Assembly (NCBI RefSeq): GCF_032883915.1
Contig: NZ_CP120717.1
Coordinates: 6,672,001-6,736,000 of the forward strand
Source: Endozoicomonas sp. 8E
GTDB lineage: Bacteria; Pseudomonadota; Gammaproteobacteria; Pseudomonadales; Endozoicomonadaceae
DNA length: 64,000 bases
Direction: 5' to 3'
Each line of letters opens with the position of its first letter. Position 1 is the first letter of the stretch. The position numbers were made by a program, and so were the translations under genes. The notes beneath the pieces were generated by a model, which ran no database searches, had not been told where the DNA came from, and worked only from the letters and a program-made list of their open reading frames with translations. Shown one piece after another: positions 30,776 to 39,463 of this stretch.

Positions 30776-31339
30776 TCATGGATTCCGTGAGGTGTTCTGA
30801 TGCATCATCTGGTTAACCCTGAGTTCCTGCAGCAACAGCTCAATTTGAAACTGCTCCGCTTCAATCAGAGTTTTATAACGGGCTACCACCGCATTCATCT
30901 GATCAGGCAAGGTTCCTTTAGTGTCCAGCTCAACATTGTCTGCAATAGACTTCAATTGCGCATTGATCTCTTTTTCCTGAATACTGTTTCGGGACTGGCT
31001 TTTGTTCCGTTGGGTCTTTTTATTGATTTTGGCCTGAAGCTGTTTCAGCTCGCTCTGCATGCGATTACGGTAGGTCCGAATGCGCTTTTGTCTCAAAGCA
31101 ATACGATCTTCGATCATCCGGGCGCGGACCTTTTCGTCCATTCCCCGCAGCTTATCCATATCAAATGGCTCAAGCGGTGCTGCCAACCCCTTAAGCTCAA
31201 CGGGTTTGGCATTACTGTCACATTTTTCTTCTGTAAAAACCACAGCGCCATTTACCTGACATTTGTAAATTGGCTTCGCGTACCCTGTAACCGGAATCAA
31301 TAAAATGCCGACGCCCAGTAAAAGTTTTCTCAAATCCAT
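30776..31339 (-). CDS. DUF4124-type secreted protein with coiled coil
   Basis: 187 residues. Signal peptide (MDLRKLLLGVGILLIPVTGYA), then the DUF4124 pattern KPIYKCQVNGAVVFTEEKC with two Cys, then a long basic helical region (about residues 70-125) likely to form a coiled coil. Function unknown; such proteins are envelope-associated in gammaproteobacteria. Confidence 0.78.
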   Translation of the reverse strand: MDLRKLLLGVGILLIPVTGYAKPIYKCQVNGAVVFTEEKCDSNAKPVELKGLAAPLEPFDMDKLRGMDEKVRARMIEDRIALRQKRIRTYRNRMQSELKQLQAKINKKTQRNKSQSRNSIQEKEINAQLKSIADNVELDTKGTLPDQMNAVVARYKTLIEAEQFQIELLLQELRVNQMMHQNTSRNP

Positions 31340-31466
31340 GATGATGCCCTGACTTAATACCTTTTCTTTACTATAGTCAGAGCCCGGATCGGAAAATGAA
31401 TATCAAGACGACCTGTTCCCTTCTTCTTACCCGTGGAATGATTACAAAGATCAGTGTGACGCTGAC

Positions 31467-31910
31467 TCACTGTTTTTGATATCTGCGCATCAGTACCCAC
31501 AGATAACTGCTCACCGCCAGTGCAATCACTCCAAGCAATATTTTCAGAACAACCTGGGAAACCAGCCAGACTGAAGCCCCTATGCCCAGCCATAATAATG
31601 CCAGAGCCCGATACCCTATTTTGGGTGAGAGTGCCCTGTCATGCAGGTACTCTTTCAGGACCGGACCGAACCTGGGATGCCCTAACAGCCACTGATTCAA
31701 TTTTGGTGAAGAGCGAACGCTGAGCCACAACGCCATCAACAGAAACACCGTCGTTGGCATCAGAGGCAACAGAGCACCTATAACGCCCAGAACAATGCAA
31801 AGTACTGCCAACCCCTGATACAAGAGTCGCAACAATGGATTTCTGACCAGAAGATTGCCTTTTTCTTTTGTTACCTGATCAGTCAAACGGGGCTCTTTAC
31901 ACTTACTCAA
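31467..31910 (-). CDS. DUF454 (YbaN-like) inner-membrane protein
   Basis: 147 residues, with hydrophobic segments near residues 30-62 and 97-140. Family hallmark GVIGALLPLMPTTVFLLMAL and HPRFGPVLKEY. Similar to E. coli YbaN; function unknown. Overlaps the upstream lipoprotein gene by 8 bp, so the two are probably cotranscribed. Confidence 0.85.
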   Translation of the reverse strand: MSKCKEPRLTDQVTKEKGNLLVRNPLLRLLYQGLAVLCIVLGVIGALLPLMPTTVFLLMALWLSVRSSPKLNQWLLGHPRFGPVLKEYLHDRALSPKIGYRALALLWLGIGASVWLVSQVVLKILLGVIALAVSSYLWVLMRRYQKQ

Positions 31911-32283
31911 ATGTCGCTTCCTGAATACGCTTTACATACTCCAGCTCTGTGAGTTTTCTCAGAACTTCATAGTAATCCTGCTGATGGGTGTCACCGACGG
32001 CCAGATACTCTCCTGAGCGACACTGTATTTTTCCTGGCGAAACCCGATAAACAACCAGCGTTGGATCAATCGCCATAACCTGATCAACATACTCGATATC
32101 GTCCGGAATACAGAATTCGTAGGACACCGCTGTCAAACTGTCCTCTGTACCACGCAGGCCCTCCTTGTTCAGCTCATTGAGATCAAACTGGATCTTGGCC
32201 ATATCCCCCACTTTCCAGCCCAGCGTAGAGCAACCACTCACTAACAGAGCCAGCAGGAGTAGAGCAGGAGCTTTCGATGACAT
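31903..32283 (-). CDS. Small lipoprotein of unknown function
   Basis: 126 residues from the ATG at 32283. Signal peptide with lipobox LVSGC, then a small soluble domain with two further Cys (FCIPDD and IQCRSG). I recognise no family. First gene of a pair with the DUF454 gene. Confidence 0.7.
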   Translation of the reverse strand: MSSKAPALLLLALLVSGCSTLGWKVGDMAKIQFDLNELNKEGLRGTEDSLTAVSYEFCIPDDIEYVDQVMAIDPTLVVYRVSPGKIQCRSGEYLAVGDTHQQDYYEVLRKLTELEYVKRIQEATFE

Positions 32284-32455
32284 AAGCAAAGCCTTTAAAG
32301 ATTAACTGCGTGACTATAGTAACTCTTTTCTCTGCTTCATGGTGGTTAATCACGAAAAGGATGCACATACGACTAAAAGCAGAAATAACCCAGATTAGAA
32401 TGATCACCCAAAATATATCTATACTGATATCCTCTGCACTCAATATCGATCAATT

Positions 32456-34114
32456 ATGCATTCCCAAGTTATTGTTCGAGTCGCTCTGGTGATGCTGATC
32501 CTAACTGCCAACAGCAGTTTTTCAGCCTTTGAGCATGAGATTTCCGAGTTAACCAGGGGGCATCAGCGGACCAGTGACTATCTGGACAGTATTCGTAACA
32601 ATCGTCCACTACTCCAGACGTTTATGAATCAACTGCCAAAAGGCGGTAATCTCCGCCATCACCTTATGGGGGCCATCGAACCCAAGGAAATCATTGATAT
32701 TGCGATAGAACGTGGGTTCTGCATATACAACAACCAGCACATGGCCCCGTGTGACTGCTGCGCCCAGTCCGTGAAGGAGTTCGTCGATAATGGAGAAAAC
32801 CATGCAGCTCTGATCAGGCAGCTATCGCTTCCTGACAGTCACGATCCTGTCGAAGTACGTAGCAAGCTTGCCTTCAGCTACCTTCCCACCGTTAAGGCCC
32901 TGTTCGATGGGATAGATGCCCACTTCATTTCATATTTACGTAAAAGGGCCCTTGTTGATGGGCTTTCCTACATTGAATCAACTATTTACTGGGATGAAGC
33001 AAACGGGCCTGATAAGTTATTTTCCCTTATCACCGATCTTCCCAAACCGAACCCTGACAGCACCCAAAGTCTGGAAGACTTTCGTGCCAGGCTGAGTTCC
33101 CAATCAGATTTTCAAACCCAGTTAAAGACCGCTGCCAGAACGGTGGCTGACGCCTTGAAAGCTTCTGACGACCATTTGAAGTGCTCTCTCAGTCCCTATC
33201 ACCCTGCCTGCTCTGTTACCGTCCGGTTTCTGCAGGAAGTTCACCGGACCGATCCCCTGCCCCGGGTTTACGCCCAGATGATCTTTGCCTTTGAACTGGC
33301 TCAATTGAGTCTCTCCGGCAATGATCCTCAAGTGCTGGGCATTAACATAGGCGGATCTGAAAATAATAATACGGCGCTGAATGATTACCTCAGTCATATG
33401 AAAATGCTGAGTTTTCTGAAAAACCACAAACAATACCCTCTGGTGAAAGAGCATATCAGCCTTAATGCAGGAGAACTGGCCGAAGCCACGGTTGAGGATT
33501 TTTACTATCGAACCACCATGGCGGATGCTATTCAGATCGTTCAGCCCAAACGTGTAGGCCACGGAATAAGCCTCATGGCACAGAACTGTCTGAAGCAGTC
33601 TGGCTCCGGCAACGAAGAATACGCCAACTGCAGTGCCCAACTGCTCAAAACCATGCTGGATAATGAAATTGCTGTTGAAATTCCACTCACCAGTAACCAG
33701 CGATTGAGCGGTAAAGGGCCCAACAGCGGTCACCCCTTTCCTGTTTATGTAAATAGTAATATTGTAGTGACGCTGGCTACTGACTATCCGGGTATTCTGA
33801 AAGTCGATTTGACCAGTCAGTTTGTAGAGGCCGTCTACAGCTTCAGCCCTGATCAAACCGGCAACAGTATTCTCCTGCCCTTTGACCAGATTGTTGAGTT
33901 TGCACGCAACAGCCTGGAGTACAGTTTTCTGCCCGGTCAGAGCCTTTGGTTGAAGGCTGAAGACCACGCCAGATATCAAAAAAGGGTTCCGGCCTGCCTG
34001 GATCTTGAATCAGAAGCCTGCAAGAAATTTGTTAGCGGTAATACCAAGGCGAGGCTCCAGAGAGATCATGAATCAAGGCTGAAAGACTTCATGTTAACAG
34101 CACCTTTAGAGTAG
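32456..34114 (+). CDS. Secreted adenosine-deaminase-like protein, metal ligands lost
   Basis: 552 residues. Signal peptide (VALVMLILTANSSFSA). Adenosine/AMP deaminase TIM-barrel motifs follow, in order: PKGGNLRHHLMGAIEP (about residues 62-77), HISLNAGE, VGHGISL, EIPLTSNQ and TLATDYPGI. The layout is closest to secreted ADGF/ADA2 types. Two zinc ligands are changed: the first His of LHxHLDG is Arg (codon CGC) and the HAGE His is Asn (codon AAT); the Asp after HxHL is Met. GHG, Glu and Asp are kept. Deaminase activity is therefore doubtful. It is followed after 58 bp by a PqaA-like gene. Confidence 0.82.
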   Translation: MHSQVIVRVALVMLILTANSSFSAFEHEISELTRGHQRTSDYLDSIRNNRPLLQTFMNQLPKGGNLRHHLMGAIEPKEIIDIAIERGFCIYNNQHMAPCDCCAQSVKEFVDNGENHAALIRQLSLPDSHDPVEVRSKLAFSYLPTVKALFDGIDAHFISYLRKRALVDGLSYIESTIYWDEANGPDKLFSLITDLPKPNPDSTQSLEDFRARLSSQSDFQTQLKTAARTVADALKASDDHLKCSLSPYHPACSVTVRFLQEVHRTDPLPRVYAQMIFAFELAQLSLSGNDPQVLGINIGGSENNNTALNDYLSHMKMLSFLKNHKQYPLVKEHISLNAGELAEATVEDFYYRTTMADAIQIVQPKRVGHGISLMAQNCLKQSGSGNEEYANCSAQLLKTMLDNEIAVEIPLTSNQRLSGKGPNSGHPFPVYVNSNIVVTLATDYPGILKVDLTSQFVEAVYSFSPDQTGNSILLPFDQIVEFARNSLEYSFLPGQSLWLKAEDHARYQKRVPACLDLESEACKKFVSGNTKARLQRDHESRLKDFMLTAPLE

Positions 34115-34172
34115 AAAGCCATGACTCCCCCCTTACGGACTACCACGTAACTTGCAAAACAAGAGTAACAAA

Positions 34173-35705
34173 ATGGCAAAAGAATTCGTCTCCAGATCTC
34201 AGATTGGCTTTCTGATATTTCTCTGCTTCTGTCTCCTGATTCTGAAGCATCAGGCTCATGCCAGGGATCACCTGAAAGTCTCTCCCGGAAACTGTACACC
34301 CTCATACTTGGGTAAGCACTTTCATGACGTGCTGCCCTGCTACCTGAAGCAGAAAGATAAGAATTATCAATGGAGTGTTTCGGCCGCCACCGAAGAGAGC
34401 GTGGAGCTGGATGGAAAAGTGCTGAAGGTCAAAGTGTACCCTGTCAGTATGAAGTCTCTGCGCTGGACTGTTGGCGAGCAGGAGAAAGTCTCTGACCCGG
34501 TCTGGGAGCACCGAGTCACGGTTTATGTGCCGGAAAAAGTCAGCGCCGACACAGCGCTGCTCAATATCAATGGCGGCATCATCCACTGGCCTGAAGATCA
34601 GCCCGATAATAACAAGAGGTTCACCGATGCCCTGCATTTTTCCCATATAGCCGCCAAAACCCGGTCAGTCGTCGTTGACCTGAAAGATATTCCAAACCAG
34701 TTCCTGCAATTTGGAGACAAAAAACCACTCAAGGAGGATGCTCTGATTGCCTATACCTGGCAAAAATTCCTCGATAACCCGGAGAAAAACTATAACTGGC
34801 CACTCCGACTGCCTATGGTCAAGGCTTCCGTTAGAGCCATGGATACGGTTCAGGCACTGTTGAAAGAGAAGCATATAAAAATTGACCGTTTTGTATTAGC
34901 CGGGGGATCAAAACGAGGCTGGACGGTCTGGCTGACTGCAGCAATGGACAACAGGGTCTCTGCCATTATACCCATGGTCATTGATGTGCTTAACCTGCAA
35001 GACAGTATGCGTCACCATTTCAATAGCTACCAGGGCTGGGCTCCGGCTATCAAAGATTATCATTCCCTGATGCACACACTCGGTACCCAACCTCTGACTC
35101 AGTTAATGGAAGTGATCGACCCCTATTCCTATCTCTCTCAGCTGGCCATGCCAAAATACATCATCAATGCCACGGGCGATGATTTTTTCTTACCCGATTC
35201 CAGCCGCTATTACTTTAATGACCTGAAAGGCGAAAAATGGTTGAGATTTCTTCCTGACCTGAGGCATTACATTCTCAGAATGGATCAAACACTGGTCAGT
35301 GAAACCATCGAATCCTTTTACGGAGCCACCATTGAAGATCGTCCCATGCCCAGGATCAACTGGGATGTCTCTGGGCAAAACCTGAAAGTGGAAGCCTCAA
35401 TGCCCCCCAAGGCCATGAAACTCTGGACTGCAGAAAATCCTGAAGCCAGAGATTTCCGAACCAGCCCTGACAACCCCAAGGTCAACCGTTTTAAATCCGA
35501 AGCACTCAAATTCCATTGCCATAAGAGCTGTCGGGCCGATGTTGCATTGAAAGCTCCCGAAAAAGGTTGGAAAGCCAGCTTTGTAGAACTGATCTATCCC
35601 AACCCACCTTATCGTGACTTGTCATTTACTACCTGGGTGTTTGTCACTCCGGATGTTTATCCTGAGCACAGCAGCAAGACGGCCCACGGTCAGAGCCATC
35701 CATAA
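34173..35705 (+). CDS. PqaA-family alpha/beta hydrolase, secreted form
   Basis: 510 residues. Signal peptide (IGFLIFLCFCLLILKHQAHA), then the PqaA family body with Ser in AGGSKRGWTVWLTAA, Asp in NATGDDFFLPDS and His in LPDLRHYI. Compared with the paralogue at 18987 it has an exported N-terminus and an extra Cys pair near the end (FHCHKSC). ATG at 34173 has AAGAG seven bases upstream; a TTG at 34152 is possible. Its last 16 bp overlap the convergent dsbB gene. Confidence 0.88.
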   Translation: MAKEFVSRSQIGFLIFLCFCLLILKHQAHARDHLKVSPGNCTPSYLGKHFHDVLPCYLKQKDKNYQWSVSAATEESVELDGKVLKVKVYPVSMKSLRWTVGEQEKVSDPVWEHRVTVYVPEKVSADTALLNINGGIIHWPEDQPDNNKRFTDALHFSHIAAKTRSVVVDLKDIPNQFLQFGDKKPLKEDALIAYTWQKFLDNPEKNYNWPLRLPMVKASVRAMDTVQALLKEKHIKIDRFVLAGGSKRGWTVWLTAAMDNRVSAIIPMVIDVLNLQDSMRHHFNSYQGWAPAIKDYHSLMHTLGTQPLTQLMEVIDPYSYLSQLAMPKYIINATGDDFFLPDSSRYYFNDLKGEKWLRFLPDLRHYILRMDQTLVSETIESFYGATIEDRPMPRINWDVSGQNLKVEASMPPKAMKLWTAENPEARDFRTSPDNPKVNRFKSEALKFHCHKSCRADVALKAPEKGWKASFVELIYPNPPYRDLSFTTWVFVTPDVYPEHSSKTAHGQSHP

Positions 35706-36274
35706 ACCATATAACGCATTGGATTGTCCGGGCACTGCTCAAGCCCACACTCAAAGAAGACTGAAACGATATTGGCAACAATCAGAAACACCAGAAATGC
35801 AAAGGCCAAATGGGAAAACCCTCGAATTCTTGGGTCTCTCGCTTCTGAAACCTCGTCCTTGTATGCATGCAATTCAAATTGTCTGGAATAGCCTACGACC
35901 AGTGCGATGTACACGATTAAAGCAGAGCACAGAATATACAACCAGGTATACATATGCAGCCCCAGAAAAGCTGAGCCATATCCTTGAGGTGTTGTCACAT
36001 GCAGTGCAATTTGCCTAAGAGAAATAAAGCTCGTCAAGACAGCTGCCAGCAGCGACAGACTGTAATGGCCAGGTCGAATATGATACCTCATATTGAGCAG
36101 GAACCCCGAGGCAATGATTAGTATTCCCTGCCGCTGCAATATACAGAGAGGGCAGGGTAACTCCCCCATCACAAATTGAAACCAGAAAGCGACAACCAGA
36201 AGAAGACAGATGGCTGTCAATTCAAAAACACTGGCAAATTTTACAAGATCATTGATCTCACTGCGAGAGTTCAT
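35690..36274 (-). CDS. DsbB-family disulfide bond formation protein
   Basis: 194 residues, four to five membrane segments. First redox pair CPLC in GELPCPLCILQRQG; LGLHMYTWLY is typical of a DsbB subgroup. The usual second periplasmic Cys pair between TM3 and TM4 is absent; a different pair (ECGLEQC) lies after the last segment. GGAG seven bases before the ATG. Preceded by a 52-codon membrane protein gene. Role: quinone-linked oxidation of a periplasmic thiol oxidase (inferred). Confidence 0.82.
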   Translation of the reverse strand: MNSRSEINDLVKFASVFELTAICLLLVVAFWFQFVMGELPCPLCILQRQGILIIASGFLLNMRYHIRPGHYSLSLLAAVLTSFISLRQIALHVTTPQGYGSAFLGLHMYTWLYILCSALIVYIALVVGYSRQFELHAYKDEVSEARDPRIRGFSHLAFAFLVFLIVANIVSVFFECGLEQCPDNPMRYMVYGWL

Positions 36275-36294
36275 AATCGATCTCCGACAGGTCT

Positions 36295-36453
36295 CTATAG
36301 ATAAATTTCCAGGTGCTCAGAAATATGATGCATAAAAATCAATGCAATCAGAACGAGAGAAATGCTGAAACAGACAATTCCCCATTTTCGATTGAACCAG
36401 GCGACAATCATCGCAAATAATATGAAGATAAAAGACAGCAAAGCGAAAGGCAT
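36295..36453 (-). CDS. Small two-helix membrane protein next to dsbB
   Basis: 52 residues. Two hydrophobic helices (LLSFIFILFAMIVAWF and GIVCFSISLVLIALIF) joined by NRKW, then HHISEHLEIYL. Starts at an ATG with GGAG about eight bases upstream and ends 20 bp before dsbB on the same strand. It resembles the DUF5993 family of short proteins found beside dsbB-like genes; that name is from memory. Confidence 0.7.
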   Translation of the reverse strand: MPFALLSFIFILFAMIVAWFNRKWGIVCFSISLVLIALIFMHHISEHLEIYL

Positions 36454-36651
36454 TACCTATACTCCCCGGCCCGACGAGACTGTTCCAGCAATGCCGCGCT
36501 GCACTGATAAGGCGTTAAAAAGTGACTTCGGGCACCAATCTCGGGCAGGCTCCTGAACATGAAAGTTTCATAAGAGCATAGCTCTGTCATTTTTTATTGT
36601 CAGATAAGAAGCGTCTGTTGAAAGGACGCTTTTAAGAAAGCAGATGTCTGG
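36454..36651. other. Intergenic region upstream of the dsbB pair
   Basis: Should carry the promoter of the dsbB pair. No gene or RNA is seen. Ends at the MITE-like element. Confidence 0.5.
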
Positions 36652-36865
36652 CTAGGAGGCTGACTGAGAATAGCGCCCGTAGCGAGGACGGCAGAAAATT
36701 GAGGATGAAAATTCGGTTTTGTGAGGAGAATAGCGAGCTATTTGACGAACAAAAGCGGATTTTCAGACCTATTTGCTGCCGCCGCACGACTGCATGGATG
36801 CAGGAGCTAGAGCAACGCAGGAGCAGTTGCCGCGTAGGGCAGACTATTCTCGGTCAGCCTCCTAG
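36652..36865. repeat. MITE-like element with 22-bp inverted ends
   Basis: 214 bp bounded by CTAGGAGGCTGACTGAGAATAG and its inverted partner with one mismatch. No coding capacity. Internal 36784-36834 is identical over 51 bp to 53480-53530 inside a different MITE. Confidence 0.75.
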
Positions 36866-36869
36866 GGAA

Positions 36870-36893
36870 GCAGCCAGCCCATTGGCTGGCTGT
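36870..36893 (-). terminator. Hairpin after trpS, possible terminator
   Basis: CAGCCAGCC-AATG-GGCTGGCTG type perfect hairpin 13 bp after the trpS stop. No T run follows; the MITE starts four bases further on and may have displaced it. Confidence 0.45.
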
Positions 36894-36905
36894 ATACCCG
36901 AAAAA

Positions 36906-37928
36906 TCAGGCGAAAGGACGGATACCCACTTTATTGCGAATATCCTGCAGAAACGGCACGGCTTCAGCACGGGCTTTTTCCGCACCTTTTTTCAGCTCAG
37001 CTTCAATAAATGCCGGGTCAGCCATCAACGCGTTATAGCGCTCACGAGGCTCCCTGAGTACATTGTTGATGTATTCAAAGAGTTCATTTTTCAAGTCACC
37101 CCAGCCAGCACCGGCTTCGTACTGCTGTCGTTTTTCAGCCACCTCCTGTTCCGTCGCAAAGGCTGAAAAGATCTGAAACAGAGTACAGGTTTCCGGGTCT
37201 TTAGGTTCACCAGGCTCCAGAGAGTTGGTTTTGATCTTGCGGATCAGCTTGAGCAGCTTTTTCTCTGGCACAAACAACGGGATGGTGTTGTCGTAGCTCT
37301 TGCTCATCTTGCGACCGTCAAGACCATTGAGAACCGCTGTGTTTTCACCCACCACGGCTTCAGGCAGCACAAACCTGGTTTTGTAGTGGTGGTTCATTCG
37401 ACCGGCAATATCCCTGGCCATTTCCAGATGCTGAACCTGATCACGACCCACTGGAACACGGTTGGCATTGAACATCAGGATATCCGCCGCCATCAGGATC
37501 GGGTAATTGAACAACCCCATCAGCACGCCCTTGTCCGGGTCAGACTCGCCCGCTTCCTGATTGCTCTGGGTAGCTGCTTTATAGGCATGCGCACGATTCA
37601 TCAGACCTTTGGCGGTCATGCAACCAACAATCCAGTTCAGTTCCATAATTTCCGGAATATCAGACTGACGATAAAAAGTGACACGATCGGTATCCAGACC
37701 CAAAGCCAGCCATGTCGCGGCAATTTCCAGCCCGGACTGATGAATACGCTTGGGATCTCGCCCCTTGATCAGGGCATGGTAGTCCGCCAGAAACAGGTAG
37801 GACTGAATGTTTTCGTCACGGCTTTCTTCAATCGCAGGACGGATAGCACCCACATAATTGCCCAGATGCGGCGTGCCTGTGGTGGTAATACCGGTTAATA
37901 CTTTGGTCTTTGTCATGGGGTCACTCAT
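36906..37928 (-). CDS. trpS: Tryptophanyl-tRNA synthetase
   Basis: 340 residues. Class I synthetase charging tRNA-Trp. HIGH-type motif TPHLGNYVG near the N-terminus, KMSKS in [13 protein letters not shown], and [17 protein letters not shown] as family signature. Starts at 37928 or 37916 (MTKTKVLTG) are both possible. Confidence 0.96.
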   Translation of the reverse strand: MSDPMTKTKVLTGITTTGTPHLGNYVGAIRPAIEESRDENIQSYLFLADYHALIKGRDPKRIHQSGLEIAATWLALGLDTDRVTFYRQSDIPEIMELNWIVGCMTAKGLMNRAHAYKAATQSNQEAGESDPDKGVLMGLFNYPILMAADILMFNANRVPVGRDQVQHLEMARDIAGRMNHHYKTRFVLPEAVVGENTAVLNGLDGRKMSKSYDNTIPLFVPEKKLLKLIRKIKTNSLEPGEPKDPETCTLFQIFSAFATEQEVAEKRQQYEAGAGWGDLKNELFEYINNVLREPRERYNALMADPAFIEAELKKGAEKARAEAVPFLQDIRNKVGIRPFA

Positions 37929-38097
37929 AGGCCTCACGAAGTGGCAATGGGCACTTTACTGGAAACGGGAAGGCAGCATTATAGAAGAGGCAAGGCAGGC
38001 AGCTCAACCGCAGGGGGCACTGCTGTCCGGTTAAACACACTCAAGCCCCATAGTCAGGGACGTCTGAAGCTTGAATATTTTTAACCGGACAAGAAGA

Positions 38098-39021
38098 CTA
38101 TTCTGGTTTCTTGTGACAGCGTTTCCTACTACAAACAGGTTTGCTTGGGCAGCTCAAACCGTAGCAGACGATATTTTCATAGAAGGTGGAACCTGGAGGG
38201 CAAGAATCCCAGGTTGTAAAAATAGAGCAACGAAAAGGATTGCAGCCATCACCATTACATAAATGGCAAGCAGGAGAAAACTGTTCAACAGTGCATGTAC
38301 ATCTGGAGCAGTCACCATGGAACGATGGGCTCTCGCATTTGGAGCAAAAATCGTCTTCATTGCCAGCTGCATAGCTAACTTTATTGCTACCCTCATTGCT
38401 ACCTTTATCACTCTCGCTCTGGTCGTTCAAAGCTGGGCGGAAGAAGGGTGAGAAATACAAGGCGCCAACAAATAACCCACATGACTTCTCACCATTATCC
38501 GATACCGTTTCATATCCAAATTCAAATCCTTTGCCGACGGTAGACTGGACGCAGATGTCCAGGTGACCTGCGTTCTGATTTCTGTTTTTGAATACGTAAT
38601 AGCTTCTGGATACGTATTGATAGCCATTGTCGTTTTTTTCAATATGAGCAAAGGAAGTGAGCCAGGTGGCTAGCTGCTCATACGTTGCGTCAAGCCAATC
38701 AAAGTTGGCGGTGTGCTGTGTGTCCTGGACGACAACACCAAGTAGTCGCGGGTATGCACAGACAAACGAATCAGGTGCAGTTCCGGGGATGACCTTACCA
38801 ATCAGATTGCCAGCATCTGTTCCAGTGTCGGAAGGCATGCACATCAGGACATCGGGATGAGCAGCCTCAAAGATATCTGTCGTTAATTCGCCAGCATCTT
38901 TCATCATGCCAGAGCTGGAACCAGCTTGCATGTTCCCGGGACAGGTATCGGCACGAACATTGAGGGTAATTGTGGACAATAAAACCAGCGCGAAAAAAAG
39001 CCTATGTATGAGGGGTTTCAT
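38098..39021 (-). CDS. Secreted protein with Cys-rich C-terminus
   Basis: 307 residues. Signal peptide (HRLFFALVLLSTITLNVRA), a middle domain without known family, and a C-terminal 90-residue part with about 20 Cys in pairs (e.g. CSKCES, CSRCTC, CHLCNGDGC, CSRKRC). Such spacing suggests a disulfide-rich, growth-factor or toxin-like module in the periplasm or outside. ATG at 39021 has AAGAG upstream; the ATG six codons earlier lacks one. Nearby dsbB may help folding (inference). Confidence 0.75.
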   Translation of the reverse strand: MKPLIHRLFFALVLLSTITLNVRADTCPGNMQAGSSSGMMKDAGELTTDIFEAAHPDVLMCMPSDTGTDAGNLIGKVIPGTAPDSFVCAYPRLLGVVVQDTQHTANFDWLDATYEQLATWLTSFAHIEKNDNGYQYVSRSYYVFKNRNQNAGHLDICVQSTVGKGFEFGYETVSDNGEKSCGLFVGALYFSPFFRPALNDQSESDKGSNEGSNKVSYAAGNEDDFCSKCESPSFHGDCSRCTCTVEQFSPACHLCNGDGCNPFRCSIFTTWDSCPPGSTFYENIVCYGLSCPSKPVCSRKRCHKKPE

Positions 39022-39463
39022 AAATAACTCTTTTTTCATTGTTCAGTAAAACGGATGTAGGAAAAGAGTAAAAAACGCCAAGCGACTTTTTATAGAATCA
39101 AAGTACAAATGAACGACAAAAGTCACCTTAATCATGCACTAAAAGTCTGGGGAGTAGGAGCCTTGCTCGCGTGTTTTCGATTGGATCAGAATTCATCAGC
39201 CTGATTCTGAGCAGCCAAGACTACACATGCACCGACTGATAATAGCAAACCCCTGATAAGTCTGCCCGAATAGAGACATTCTCATGATGTGTCGTACTTA
39301 TTCTTATTGGTTTTATCTCATCCGACATCACACTGCCGACCCTGAAAGAACAGGTGTGCACTGATTTGTAAAATTGAGACATTATCCAGATAGCTCTTAA
39401 GGCACCGGATACTGACAAGAGCCGACATTCGTCGGCTCTTTCTGACACTCACACTTCAGATCT
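39022..39463. other. Intergenic region, Cys-rich gene to MATE gene
   Basis: 442 bp. Contains a strong hairpin at 39417-39440 (listed) and the promoter area of the Cys-rich gene. A 31-codon plus-strand frame at about 39109 has no support. Confidence 0.5.
39417..39440. terminator. Terminator hairpin after MATE gene
   Basis: Perfect 10-bp stem AAGAGCCGAC/GTCGGCTCTT, loop ATTC. It lies 24 bp after the stop of the minus-strand pump gene. T runs on both sides are short. Confidence 0.6.

Noticed and set aside
33122..33979. Long minus-strand open frame (285 codons)
   Set aside because: It lies wholly inside the adenosine-deaminase-like gene on the other strand and has no family-like motif or ribosome site.
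39109..39204. Possible 31-codon gene on the plus strand
   Set aside because: No convincing ribosome site, no conservation visible, and start is within an AT-rich spacer.
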